64,000 nt of DNA from Paraburkholderia ultramafica. Its GTDB lineage: Bacteria > Pseudomonadota > Gammaproteobacteria > Burkholderiales > Burkholderiaceae. The notes under the pieces were generated by a model. That model ran no database searches. It saw nothing but the letters and a program-made list of their open reading frames with translations, and was not told where the DNA came from. Shown here piece after piece: positions 25,479 through 33,643 of the stretch (the stretch's first letter is position 1; the number at the start of each line of letters is the position of its first letter). The position numbers and the translations under genes are program-made. Location: contig NZ_CADIKK010000017.1 of the NCBI RefSeq assembly GCF_902859915.1, forward strand, positions 119,436 to 183,435. The letters run 5' to 3'.

Positions 25479-26432
25479 ATGGGGTCGTGGGCCGCCGCGT
25501 CGGTCATGCTGGCTTCGCTGCGCAACAGGATTGCGCATGCAAAGCGCAGACTGCAAGGTGGGTTGATCGCCCGCATGCCGGCTTCGGCAATCGGACCATT
25601 TGCCGCTGTCGTATGGAAAATCCACAGTCTCGTCGACGCGCGCACGCGCTGGAACGGGATCTCGCGCTGCGAGATTGGCCGTGACGTACTGGGGTTGGCG
25701 CCGTTCAGCACCACTCACGTTTCGTCCTGCGGCTTGCGTGAGAGCCTGATCGACAAGCGGATCTACTACGGCCGTCTGTCTCGCGGCAGCGAAGCGTGGC
25801 CGGACCTGCAACACGTCGCGGCAACGCTTGCCACAAAAATCCGGCAGTTGCAGGCCGAGGTGCCGGGGCGTCCCGTGATCGTGTCGCCGTTTCACTACGT
25901 GTCGCAATACGCGAACATTTATGTGATCGACGACTTGCGGGAAATACTCGGGCTCGAATCGATTTCCGTGGTGTCCGGCGTGCCGCGCGATATGTACGGC
26001 GACGACCAGACGCTGATCCCCAGCGTGACCGTGCTCTACACCTATGGCGACGACGATCGCAATGGGCTTGGCCTGCGCGTCGCCAGAACGTTGAGGCGCA
26101 ACGGCGTCGCGGTGCTGTTTGCCGACGTGCCGCCGTTCACGCTGCACCGCTACCCGATGGAAACGGTCGGCGTCTCGATCTTCGGACGCAATGCGCGCAT
26201 TCACAACGGCGTGTTCCGGCTGGGTGCGCCGTTCAATGCGATGTTGCTGCCGTTCTATCTGCGCTTCAAACAAGGCCGGTTCAGCGCGGAACTGTTCGAG
26301 CCGTTGCCGCTCGCCGATCCCGACGCCCCGCAACGGCTCGCCAGGTATATCGAAACAGCGGTGCTCGACAACTATCCGGACTGGCTCGTTTCAGGACATC
26401 CGTCGATGTACGCGTTCGCGCCGGTCCGCTAG
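25479..26432 (+). CDS. LpxL/HtrB-like acyltransferase homologue of the peptide cassette
   Basis: A 317-residue protein. ATG 25479 follows GGAG at 25469. The C-terminal half matches the lipid A acyltransferase fold: ARTLRRNGVAVLFADVPPF, then VSIFGRNARIHNGVFRLGAP, LLPFYLRFKQGRFSAELFEPL, and an end DNYPDWLVSGHP that parallels the PEQWLWLHRRW tail of LpxL. The usual HX4E/D motif (HFGNWE in LpxL) is HYVSQY at 139-144, so the catalytic acid is a Tyr. It may therefore be a changed acyltransferase or a non-catalytic relative. Its place right after the precursor gene suggests it modifies the peptide, for example by adding a fatty acyl group. Lipid A itself is a less likely target here. Confidence 0.7.
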   Translation: MGSWAAASVMLASLRNRIAHAKRRLQGGLIARMPASAIGPFAAVVWKIHSLVDARTRWNGISRCEIGRDVLGLAPFSTTHVSSCGLRESLIDKRIYYGRLSRGSEAWPDLQHVAATLATKIRQLQAEVPGRPVIVSPFHYVSQYANIYVIDDLREILGLESISVVSGVPRDMYGDDQTLIPSVTVLYTYGDDDRNGLGLRVARTLRRNGVAVLFADVPPFTLHRYPMETVGVSIFGRNARIHNGVFRLGAPFNAMLLPFYLRFKQGRFSAELFEPLPLADPDAPQRLARYIETAVLDNYPDWLVSGHPSMYAFAPVR

Positions 26433-26539
26433 ACATTTATCCGCCCGGTAACGCAGCCGCGCGGCACAACGTCCGCCCCAGACGAACAGATACAGCGGGA
26501 TGAAAACAGCGCCGGCTGGCACCCGGCTGCAATGACGCT

Positions 26540-27733
26540 ATGGAACCAATCAATCTCCCCCAGTTCAGGGACGTCTCATGGCGCTGGATCGCGTACGCGA
26601 CCTCCACGCTCGTGAGCGTCGCGATCGTGTTCGCGTTCGTTCAAGACGTCGAATTGAAGCAGGACGTGCGCGCGGAAATCGTGTCGCCGTCCGAGATCAA
26701 GATTCAGGGGCTGAGCGGCCTCGTGTCGGACATTTATGTGAGCCGCTCGACGCGCGTGGCGCAGGGCGCCCCGCTATTTCGCCTCGCTCGCGATCTCTCG
26801 CTCGCGAGCAACGGGCTGCAACGCCAGGCGTTCGACGAACATGACCGCGATGAACAGATTCGCACGAGCGACGCGCAATACCTGCAGCGCAAGGCCGACC
26901 TGGCCGCGCAACTGAACGCCGCGCGGCTCACCGCGCAAAGCCGGCGCGCGGAAATCTCCGCGCTCGACGAGCAGCTGGCCCAGAACCGCGCGCTCTCGGA
27001 CGAAGCCGGCCGCAAGCTGGCGCGGCTGGAGTCGGTCGCCGACTACGTCACCGCCGACCGGATCGAGCAGGCGAGCGCCGATACCCATCAGGCCAAAGTC
27101 GCGCTCGCGCAAAGCGCGGCGCGTCGTCAGCAGCTCAGCGCGGATCTCGGCGCGGCGATCGGCACGCAAACGGGCCTTGGCGCCCAGCTCAACGAACTGG
27201 ACGCGCGTCACGCACGTGAGCTGCAGGAGATTCGCATGCGCTTCGAACAGACCCGCCAGGACGCGACGATCTCCGCGCCGAAAGCGGGCGTCGTGACCTA
27301 TTCCGGGCTGGTGCCGGGGCGCACGCTCGTGCCCGACGACGTCGCGCTCGTCATCTCGACCGGCGAGAAGGGCGCGTTGCGCGCCGCGCTGCGCATTCCG
27401 TCGCGCCGGCGCGGTTTCGTTCGCGAAGGGCAGATCGTGCGGCTCAAGTTCGACGCGTTTCCGTACGCGAAATTCGGCAGCTACCCGGCCCGGATCGATT
27501 CGATTTCCCGCACTACCGTGCGCTCGGCAATGTCGCCGGCGGGCGCGTCCGAGCCGCGCAGTCCCGACGGCGATTACATGGCGTGGGCCACGCTGAGTGG
27601 CGACACGTTCAACTTCGAGCGGCAGCGCTTCGACATTCTGCCGGGCATGGTCGCGACGGCGAGCATCGTGATCGAGCACCGCACCATCGCCGAATGGGTG
27701 CTCGCACCGCTGTTCCGTGTGCTGCGAGGTTGA
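26540..27733 (+). CDS. HlyD-family periplasmic adaptor of a type I peptide exporter
   Basis: A 397-residue membrane fusion protein. One TM near residues 14-35 (WIAYATSTLVSVAIVFAFVQ) anchors it. A biotinyl-lipoyl half (VRAEIVSPSEIKIQGLSGLV, then GAPLFRL) is followed by a long alpha-hairpin coiled coil (about 90-245), the second lipoyl half (ATISAPKAGVVTYSGLVPGR) and a beta-barrel domain (REGQIVRLKFDAFPYAKFGSYPA). It bridges the ABC transporter and the TolC-like channel, as CvaA does for colicin V. Only two bases separate its stop from the ABC start. Confidence 0.93.
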   Translation: MEPINLPQFRDVSWRWIAYATSTLVSVAIVFAFVQDVELKQDVRAEIVSPSEIKIQGLSGLVSDIYVSRSTRVAQGAPLFRLARDLSLASNGLQRQAFDEHDRDEQIRTSDAQYLQRKADLAAQLNAARLTAQSRRAEISALDEQLAQNRALSDEAGRKLARLESVADYVTADRIEQASADTHQAKVALAQSAARRQQLSADLGAAIGTQTGLGAQLNELDARHARELQEIRMRFEQTRQDATISAPKAGVVTYSGLVPGRTLVPDDVALVISTGEKGALRAALRIPSRRRGFVREGQIVRLKFDAFPYAKFGSYPARIDSISRTTVRSAMSPAGASEPRSPDGDYMAWATLSGDTFNFERQRFDILPGMVATASIVIEHRTIAEWVLAPLFRVLRG

Positions 27734-27735
27734 CG

Positions 27736-29838
27736 ATGCGCGCGATCTATCAGAACGAAGTCGCCGAGTGCGGTTACGCCTGTCTGGCGATGGTGCTGTC
27801 GCACTTCGGCCGCGCGACTGAAGTGCGCGAGTTGCAGGCGTTCAGGCCGGTCTCCGCCAACGGTTTGACGTTGATGGACCTGTACGATGTCGCGGTCGAA
27901 TACGGGCTTGCCGTGCAGGCCTACCGCTTCGGCAGCGGTGATCTGCCGAGCGTGAAGCGCGGTTCGATCATGCACTTCGGCGGCGCCCATTTCGTCGTGT
28001 TCGAAAAGTACGGGCGCGGTTACGTGCAGGTGATCGACCCGGCGACCGGCCGGCGCCGCATCTCGATGGACACCTTCGTCGCCAACGTGTCCGGCTACCT
28101 GCTCGAATGCGCGCCGACGCCGGCCATGCCGCGCATGCGCAACAAGTCGCGGGTGCCGGCGGCGCTCGCGCGGGTGCGCGCGCTGAATCCGCAGCTCAAC
28201 GCGCAGATCGTCAAGGTGATGTTCATTGCGCTCGGCAGCCAGTTCGCGATTCTGGCGATGCCGTACCTGGGCAATCTGGTGCTCGACGACGTGGTCGCCG
28301 CCGACAATCTGAATCTGCTCAACGTGCTGGTGCTGACGTTCTCCGGCATTTTCATCGTCGGCGCGCTGAGTCAGTACATCGAAACGTACCTCGTCGAACT
28401 GTTGCACGGCCTCGTGCAGATGAACATGACCGAGGGCTTGCTGGCGAAGCTGTTGAGCAATCCGATCCCGTACTTCGAGAAGCGCCACGTCGGCGATCTG
28501 TTCGCGCGCGTGAAGGCGCAGGACGAGATCAGCGTGTACGCCACACGCACCGCGATTTCGCTCGGGATCGACCTGGTCGTCGGCACGCTCGCGCTCGGGC
28601 TGATGCTGGTGCAGAGCCGGCAACTGACACTGATCGCGTTGCTGATCTTCGTGCTGTACGTCGCGGTGTCGTTTGCGCTGTTCACGCGAATGCGCGACAC
28701 ACACGCGCTCGTGCTGGAAGAGTCGGCGCGCTGCGACGACACGCTGATCGAGACGATTCGCGGCGCCTCGTTGATCAAGCTGTCGCAGGGCGAGACGCGG
28801 CGCACCGCGATCTTCATGGCGAAGTACCGCGCCTATTTCGCGGCGGTGGTCCATAACAGCCGTCTGGGCAGCGCGCGCGACGCGATCCTGAAGCTCGTCA
28901 ACTACGCGGACATGATTGCGATCACCTGGTTCGCCGCGCGCCTGATGCTCGGCGGCGCGATCTCGGTCGGCGTGTTCTATTCGTTTCTGATCTACAAATC
29001 GTTGCTGTCGGAGCGCTTCGCGCGCTCGATCAACGCGGCGTTCGAGTATTTCATGCTGAGCGTGCCGGTCGCGCGGGTCGGCGATATCGTCGACGGCGAA
29101 GCGGAGCGCTATACGCCGCCGAGCGATGCGCATAAGACCGTCGAGGTCCGCAGCTTCGAGCGCATCGACGTGCGCGACGTCACGTTCCGCTACGGCGTGT
29201 CGGATCAGCCGGTGCTCAAGCACGCGAACATCGTGATTCGCAAGCGCGACAAGATCGTGATCACCGGCGCGTCGGGCAGCGGCAAGTCCACGCTGTTCAA
29301 GCTGCTCGCGGCGGCCGAACCGCTGCAGGAAGGGGAGATCATGCTGAACGGCATCGCGTGGCCGAATCTCACGGTCGACGAAATCCGCCGCCATGCCGTG
29401 CATATGCGGCAGGGCGATCTGATCCTGCACGGCTCGATTGCGGATAACGTGTCGCTGTTCGCCGGCAACGCGGACGAAGCGCGGATCCACGCGTTGCTCG
29501 ACGACGTCGGCCTGCTGCCCGACGTGATGCGCTTGCCGATGCGCACCCGCACGGTGATCAGCGACACGATCGCGAATATTTCCGCCGGTCAGCGGCAGCG
29601 TCTGCTGCTCGCGCGTGCGCTGTATCAGCAGCGCGAACTGCTGTTGCTCGACGAACCGACGTCGAATCTCGATCCCGCTTCGGTGCGGCAGATCGTTGCG
29701 CTGCTGCAGCGTATCGAACGGACTGTCGTCGTGATTACGCACGACATGTCGCTCGCGGCGGCGTTCGATACACGCTATCGGCTGGTCGACGGTGAGCTGC
29801 TGTGCGAGGCGCGCGCGGAGGCGGTCGTCGATGAATAA
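27736..29838 (+). CDS. ABC transporter with C39 bacteriocin-type leader peptidase
   Basis: A 700-residue protein that cuts double-glycine leaders and exports the core. ATG 27736 begins MRAIYQNEVAECGYACLAMV. C39 domain (1 to about 130): Gln6 and Cys12 in the Q-x4-E-C-G-x-A-C motif, His85 in GGAHFVVFEKYGRG, Asp101 in QVIDPATG, so the protease looks intact. TM domain about 150-430. ATPase domain: Walker A GASGSGKST near 511, signature NISAGQRQRLLLARAL near 614, Walker B ELLLLDEPTSNLD and H-loop VVITHD. The signature is SAGQ where most have SGGQ. It overlaps the channel gene by 8 bases. It is similar in build to CvaB-type microcin exporters. Confidence 0.95.
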   Translation: MRAIYQNEVAECGYACLAMVLSHFGRATEVRELQAFRPVSANGLTLMDLYDVAVEYGLAVQAYRFGSGDLPSVKRGSIMHFGGAHFVVFEKYGRGYVQVIDPATGRRRISMDTFVANVSGYLLECAPTPAMPRMRNKSRVPAALARVRALNPQLNAQIVKVMFIALGSQFAILAMPYLGNLVLDDVVAADNLNLLNVLVLTFSGIFIVGALSQYIETYLVELLHGLVQMNMTEGLLAKLLSNPIPYFEKRHVGDLFARVKAQDEISVYATRTAISLGIDLVVGTLALGLMLVQSRQLTLIALLIFVLYVAVSFALFTRMRDTHALVLEESARCDDTLIETIRGASLIKLSQGETRRTAIFMAKYRAYFAAVVHNSRLGSARDAILKLVNYADMIAITWFAARLMLGGAISVGVFYSFLIYKSLLSERFARSINAAFEYFMLSVPVARVGDIVDGEAERYTPPSDAHKTVEVRSFERIDVRDVTFRYGVSDQPVLKHANIVIRKRDKIVITGASGSGKSTLFKLLAAAEPLQEGEIMLNGIAWPNLTVDEIRRHAVHMRQGDLILHGSIADNVSLFAGNADEARIHALLDDVGLLPDVMRLPMRTRTVISDTIANISAGQRQRLLLARALYQQRELLLLDEPTSNLDPASVRQIVALLQRIERTVVVITHDMSLAAAFDTRYRLVDGELLCEARAEAVVDE

Positions 29839-31390
29839 GCGCACCGTGTCGGGACTGTTGATCGCGCTCGCCTGCGCCGCTCATGCGAGCACCGCGGCGG
29901 CCGTCGACCTGCTCACGGTCGCCGAACAGGCTGTCGACCATGACGCCGATCTGGCCGCGTCGCGCGCGGGCTCCAGAGCCGCGCGGCAGGCGGTGCCCAA
30001 GGCCCGCGCGGCGTTGTTGCCGCAACTCGCGGGCGGCTGGGGGCGCGCGTACAACCGCACGTCGATGGAAGGCTTTCCGCGCGACAGCTACTGGCAGAAC
30101 GGATGGACCGTCACGCTGGCGCAGCCGGTCTTCGACTGGAGCCGCTGGACGGCCTACCGACAGGCCGACCTGGTCGGCGCGCGCGGCGCGGTCGACGCGG
30201 CGCGCGCGCAGCAATCGGCGATTCTGCAAGCGGTGCGCGCGTACTTCGACGAACTCGCTGCCGAAGACGAACTGGCGCGCGCGAACGACTACACGGCGGC
30301 GCTCGAACAGCATAGGGACCAGCTGCATCGCAGGCAGGCGGCGGGCGAGGCGACCGTGATCGACTTGCGGGAAGCCGAGGCGGCGCGCGAGCAGGCCCAG
30401 GTGCAGCAGCTGGATGCCCGCAGCGATTTGCAACTGCGGCGGCTGTCGCTGGAGCAGATCACCGGGCAGCCGTTTGTGGGGCTGTCGCGGCTGTCGGATA
30501 CCGCATTGATGCCGCGCCTGAGTCCCGACAACCGGGACAGCTGGGCCGCGCAGGCCGAAGCTCACGACTACCTGGTGCAGTTGAAGCAGATCGACCGGCG
30601 TATTGCGCAATTCGAAGTCGAGAAGGCGCGGGCAAGGAATCTGCCGGTCGTGAATCTGACGGCGAGTCATACGCCGGCAGGCGCGGCTTCCGGCTATTCC
30701 CGTCCGACGACGACCACGACGGCGATGCTGTCGGTGACGATTCCGATTTTCGAGGGCGGCGAAACGGACGCGATCATCGACGAAACGCTTGCACTCGAAG
30801 ACAAGGCGCAGGACGAATTGCTCGGCGCAACCCGGGTGGCGGGCGCGACGGCGCGTGAGAACTGGTCGCGCTTTCATGACGGCGTCACGCGGGTCGAAGC
30901 GTTGGTGCGCCTCGCGCAGACTTCGCGCGCCGCGCTGGTCGCGACGCAGGTGGGCTACAAGGCGGGCGGCCGGACGAGCACGGATGTGTTGCGGGCGGCG
31001 GATTTGTTTTACGCGAATCGTCGCGATCTGATTCGGGCGCGCTATACGGCGATTGTGGCGCTGCTGCAGCTCAAAGCCGCGACGGCGACGTTGGACCTGG
31101 GCGAGGTCGCGCGGGTGAATGGGTTGCTGGCTGGCGCGGAAGAGGGGCGGGGCGTGGTCGGGGATCGGCAGGGCGCGGCGGGAAATGACCCGGTCGTCAT
31201 GGGGGATGGCCAGGCTGTCGCAGGCAATGGCCAAGGCGTCGTGGCGGATCGGCAGGCCGTTGCAAAAAACGACCAGGCCGCCGCGGGTGCCGGCTTGCAG
31301 CAGACACCGGCGAGCGCCGGTCTACCAGTGATGAGCCCAATCGAAGCCTTGCGGCTTGCACAACAGAAAGCGCTTGCGGCGGCTCGCTGA
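29831..31390 (+). CDS. TolC-family outer-membrane channel of the peptide cassette
   Basis: A 519-residue protein. ATG 29831 overlaps the ABC stop. The signal peptide MNKRTVSGLLIALACAAHAS is cleaved near TAAA. It has two TolC-type repeats: LAEQ/ARAALLPQLAGGWG with QPVFDWSRW, and PVVNLTASHTPAG with VTIPIFEGGETDAIIDETL, each followed by long helices (YKAGGRTSTDVLRAADLFYANRRDLIRARY). After the usual end near DLGEVARVNGLL comes an extra tail of about 85 residues rich in Gly, Asp, Gln, Asn and Ala, in repeated forms like GDGQAVAGNGQ. The tail is not needed for the channel fold. It should complete a three-part export path with the HlyD and ABC proteins. Confidence 0.92.
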   Translation: MNKRTVSGLLIALACAAHASTAAAVDLLTVAEQAVDHDADLAASRAGSRAARQAVPKARAALLPQLAGGWGRAYNRTSMEGFPRDSYWQNGWTVTLAQPVFDWSRWTAYRQADLVGARGAVDAARAQQSAILQAVRAYFDELAAEDELARANDYTAALEQHRDQLHRRQAAGEATVIDLREAEAAREQAQVQQLDARSDLQLRRLSLEQITGQPFVGLSRLSDTALMPRLSPDNRDSWAAQAEAHDYLVQLKQIDRRIAQFEVEKARARNLPVVNLTASHTPAGAASGYSRPTTTTTAMLSVTIPIFEGGETDAIIDETLALEDKAQDELLGATRVAGATARENWSRFHDGVTRVEALVRLAQTSRAALVATQVGYKAGGRTSTDVLRAADLFYANRRDLIRARYTAIVALLQLKAATATLDLGEVARVNGLLAGAEEGRGVVGDRQGAAGNDPVVMGDGQAVAGNGQGVVADRQAVAKNDQAAAGAGLQQTPASAGLPVMSPIEALRLAQQKALAAAR

Positions 31391-31413
31391 AGAGCGCGGC
31401 CGGGCTGGAAATA

Positions 31414-31450
31414 GAAAACCCCGCGCGCCTGAGGCTAGCGGGGTTTCTTA
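31414..31450 (+). terminator. Rho-independent terminator ending the peptide cassette
   Basis: Stem AAACCCCGC (31416-31424) / GCGGGGTTT (31438-31446) with a 13-base loop and a short T-rich tail. On the other strand the A-run becomes a T-tract, so it may also end tmRNA transcription. Confidence 0.85.
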
Positions 31451-31476
31451 TAAACGACTGTTGCTTACGCGGTGTC

Positions 31477-31846
31477 TGGTGGAGGCGGCGGGAATCGAAC
31501 CCGCGTCCAGAAGCACTCTACGACCAGTTCTACATGTTTAGTTCTGTCATTTGATTTAACCCTAGCGACGCGGACGAACACGCTGCACTACGGCGATTCA
31601 CTAGATTTTCGACCCGGACGTCGTGACGCCGCCAAGGCTTAACTGACGTATATGACCTCTGTCGGTATTGCTACCGGTCTTGCGACACTAGCCCGTCAGT
31701 GAACTAGGCAGAGGACGGCGGCCCTTAGGCTGCCAGTGCGAACGTATCGTCGTTTGCAGTTACGTTTTTCCCATTGATTAACGAGGTGACGGGTCCTCGA
31801 CATGCCCTAGCCGCTTCGCAACCCCTGTCGAAACCAGGTCGCCCCC
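31477..31846 (-). ncRNA. ssrA: tmRNA
   Basis: A 370-base transfer-messenger RNA on the minus strand. The 5' end GGGGGCGACCTGGTTTCGACA pairs with the 3' GCCTCC just before ACCA (3' end at 31477), and the T-arm GGGTTCGATTCCC is present. The tag reading frame (31757 down to 31725) encodes ANDDTFALAA followed by TAA, the expected beta-proteobacterial proteolysis tag. It rescues stalled ribosomes with SmpB. A -10-like TAAAAT precedes it near 31882-31887. Its 3' end faces the peptide cassette. Confidence 0.97.
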
Positions 31847-31970
31847 GCGGTTCGTTGCTCAAGACTTCTGAGCCAGCGTAGATTTTACAGTAGATTGACG
31901 GCCGCGTCCCGACTCATTGGCGTGGCGGCCGCGGCGGCACTTCATGCCGGTGTTGCGGGCCAGGTGTGCT

Positions 31971-32684
31971 TCAGCCGATATCGCGCAGCAGCTTCTGCAG
32001 TTCGACCGGCGATTGCACGACATGCTGTGCGTGCCATTGGGTCGGCGGAATATCGTTGCCGCAATAGCCGTACGCAGCCGCGACGGTCTTCATGCCGGCT
32101 GCGAAGCCCGCCTGCACGTCGCGCAAATCGTCGCCGACGTAGACGACGTGCTCCGGCACCACGTCCAGCTCGCGCGCCGCGTGCAGCAAAGGCGCCGGGT
32201 GCGGCTTCGAATGCGCAGTCGTGTCGCCGCTCACGACGCAGCCCGCGCGTTCCTCGAGCCCCAACAGCGCGACCAGCGGCTCGGTGAGCCGCGCGACCTT
32301 GTTCGTGACGATGCCCCAGCGCACGCCACGTGCGTCGAGTTCGTCGAGCAATTCAGGGATGCCGGGAAACAGCGTGGTCTCGATGCACAGGTCCGCTTCG
32401 TAATTGGCGAGAAACTCGTCGCGCATCGACGTGAACTCGTGATTGTCCGGGCCGATGCCGAATGCCCCGCCGATCAGCCCGCGCGCGCCTGCGGACGCCA
32501 GCGGACGCAGGTCTTCGAGCGGCACCATCTCGAGTCCGCGGTCGTGGCGCATCTTGTTGACGGCGGCCGCGAGATCGGGCGCCGTGTCGGCTAACGTGCC
32601 GTCGAGGTCGAAAAGCACGGCCAGGCAAAGACCGAGGGCGTTGTCGTTGTCTTCGCGCTGGGGCAGGGGGGTGGGATCGCTCAT
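31971..32684 (-). CDS. gph: Phosphoglycolate phosphatase (HAD superfamily)
   Basis: A 237-residue HAD hydrolase that removes phosphate from 2-phosphoglycolate. Motif I is LFDLDGTLADTAPDL (nucleophile and acid Asp), motif II GIVTNK, motif III Lys in SKPHPAPL, and motif IV YVGDDLRDVQAG. The cap domain lies between motifs I and II. It is 31 bases downstream of ubiG and probably co-transcribed, the usual ubiG-gph order. The related pyrophosphatase PpaX and NagD branches are less likely given the ubiG linkage. Confidence 0.93.
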   Translation of the reverse strand: MSDPTPLPQREDNDNALGLCLAVLFDLDGTLADTAPDLAAAVNKMRHDRGLEMVPLEDLRPLASAGARGLIGGAFGIGPDNHEFTSMRDEFLANYEADLCIETTLFPGIPELLDELDARGVRWGIVTNKVARLTEPLVALLGLEERAGCVVSGDTTAHSKPHPAPLLHAARELDVVPEHVVYVGDDLRDVQAGFAAGMKTVAAAYGYCGNDIPPTQWHAQHVVQSPVELQKLLRDIG

Positions 32685-32715
32685 TGTTCGATTAGGTCCG
32701 GTGGGTCGGGGCAGA

Positions 32716-33414
32716 TCAGGCGTCGCGGCGGCAGGCGAGAATGTAGTTCACGCTCGTGTCGGCGGACAGCGTGAAATGCTTGCTGAGCGGGTTGTAGACG
32801 ATGCCTTTGATGTCGGCTGTGCGCAGCTCGGCGGCGCGCACGAAGCTCGCCAGTTCCGACGGACGGATGAAACGCGCGTAGTCGTGCGTGCCCTTGGGCA
32901 GCATCCGCGCGATGTATTCGGCGCCGATCACCGCGAACAGGTACGACTTCATGTTGCGGTTCAACGTGGAAAAGAACACCCAGCCGCCGGGCTTCACCAG
33001 CGTCTTGCACGCCTCGACGATGGCGGCGGGCTGGGGCACGTGTTCCAGCATTTCCATGCAGGTGACCACGTCGTACGTTCCTGGCTCGCGGGCCGCGAGC
33101 GCCTCGGCGGCGATTTCTTCGTAACTGACGGTTACACCACTTTCAAGACTGTGAAGATCGGCGACGCCGAGCGCCTGGGTCGACAGGTCGATACCCTTCA
33201 CATGCGCGCCCAGGCCGGCCATCGATTCGGACAGGATGCCGCCGCCGCAGCCGATATCCAGCACGTTCTTGCCCGCGAGATGCGCGTGGGCGTCGATCCA
33301 GCTCAGGCGAATGGGGTTGAGTTCGTGCAGCGGCTTGAATTCGGCATTCGGGTCCCACCACCGATGCGCGAGGTCGCTGAATTTCTGTAGTTCGTGGGGA
33401 TCGGCGTTGGTCAT
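32716..33414 (-). CDS. ubiG: Bifunctional 2-polyprenyl-6-hydroxyphenol / 3-demethylubiquinol O-methyltransferase
   Basis: A 232-residue SAM-dependent methyltransferase carrying out both O-methylations of ubiquinone synthesis at the inner membrane. Start 33414 (MTNADPHELQKFSDLAHRWWDP) matches the usual UbiG N-terminus; the longer frame to 33666 is extra. Motifs: KNVLDIGCGGGILSESMA (SAM motif I), GIDLSTQALGVA, VTCMEMLEHVPQP, GGWVFFSTLNRN and a C-terminal HDYARFIRPSELASF. It forms an operon with gph. Confidence 0.96.
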   Translation of the reverse strand: MTNADPHELQKFSDLAHRWWDPNAEFKPLHELNPIRLSWIDAHAHLAGKNVLDIGCGGGILSESMAGLGAHVKGIDLSTQALGVADLHSLESGVTVSYEEIAAEALAAREPGTYDVVTCMEMLEHVPQPAAIVEACKTLVKPGGWVFFSTLNRNMKSYLFAVIGAEYIARMLPKGTHDYARFIRPSELASFVRAAELRTADIKGIVYNPLSKHFTLSADTSVNYILACRRDA

Positions 33415-33594
33415 GGCGGAAGCTGCCTCGATGAGAGCGGTGAGCGGGCGCTCGAGGATAAACCCTGAGTATATAGGTCGAGGGACAGGGCGGCAAAAAT
33501 GCGGCAGTCGCGCGGCGCCACAGCGGTGCGGGCGTGCTGCGCTAATGCCTGCGGCTGCCGGAGCGCGGGCCGGCGTGCGCCGCGAACCGCCCAT

Positions 33595-33622
33595 AAAAAA
33601 AGCCCCGCCGAAGCGGGGCTTT
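33595..33622 (-). terminator. Rho-independent terminator of ompA
   Basis: Stem AAAGCCCCGC / GCGGGGCTTT with loop CGAA. Read on the minus strand it ends in a run of seven T, 22 bases after the ompA stop. Confidence 0.93.
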
Positions 33623-33643
33623 GATACTGCGGTAATGTGTAGC

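Noticed and set aside
27574..29844. Open frame of about 750 codons antisense to the C39-ABC gene
   Set aside because: Same codon-bias shadow; the plus-strand protein carries every ABC and C39 motif.
31477..31500. Duplicated ssrA 3' end (att repeat) marking an island border
   Set aside because: No second copy of the ssrA T-arm and acceptor end was seen near the peptide cassette.
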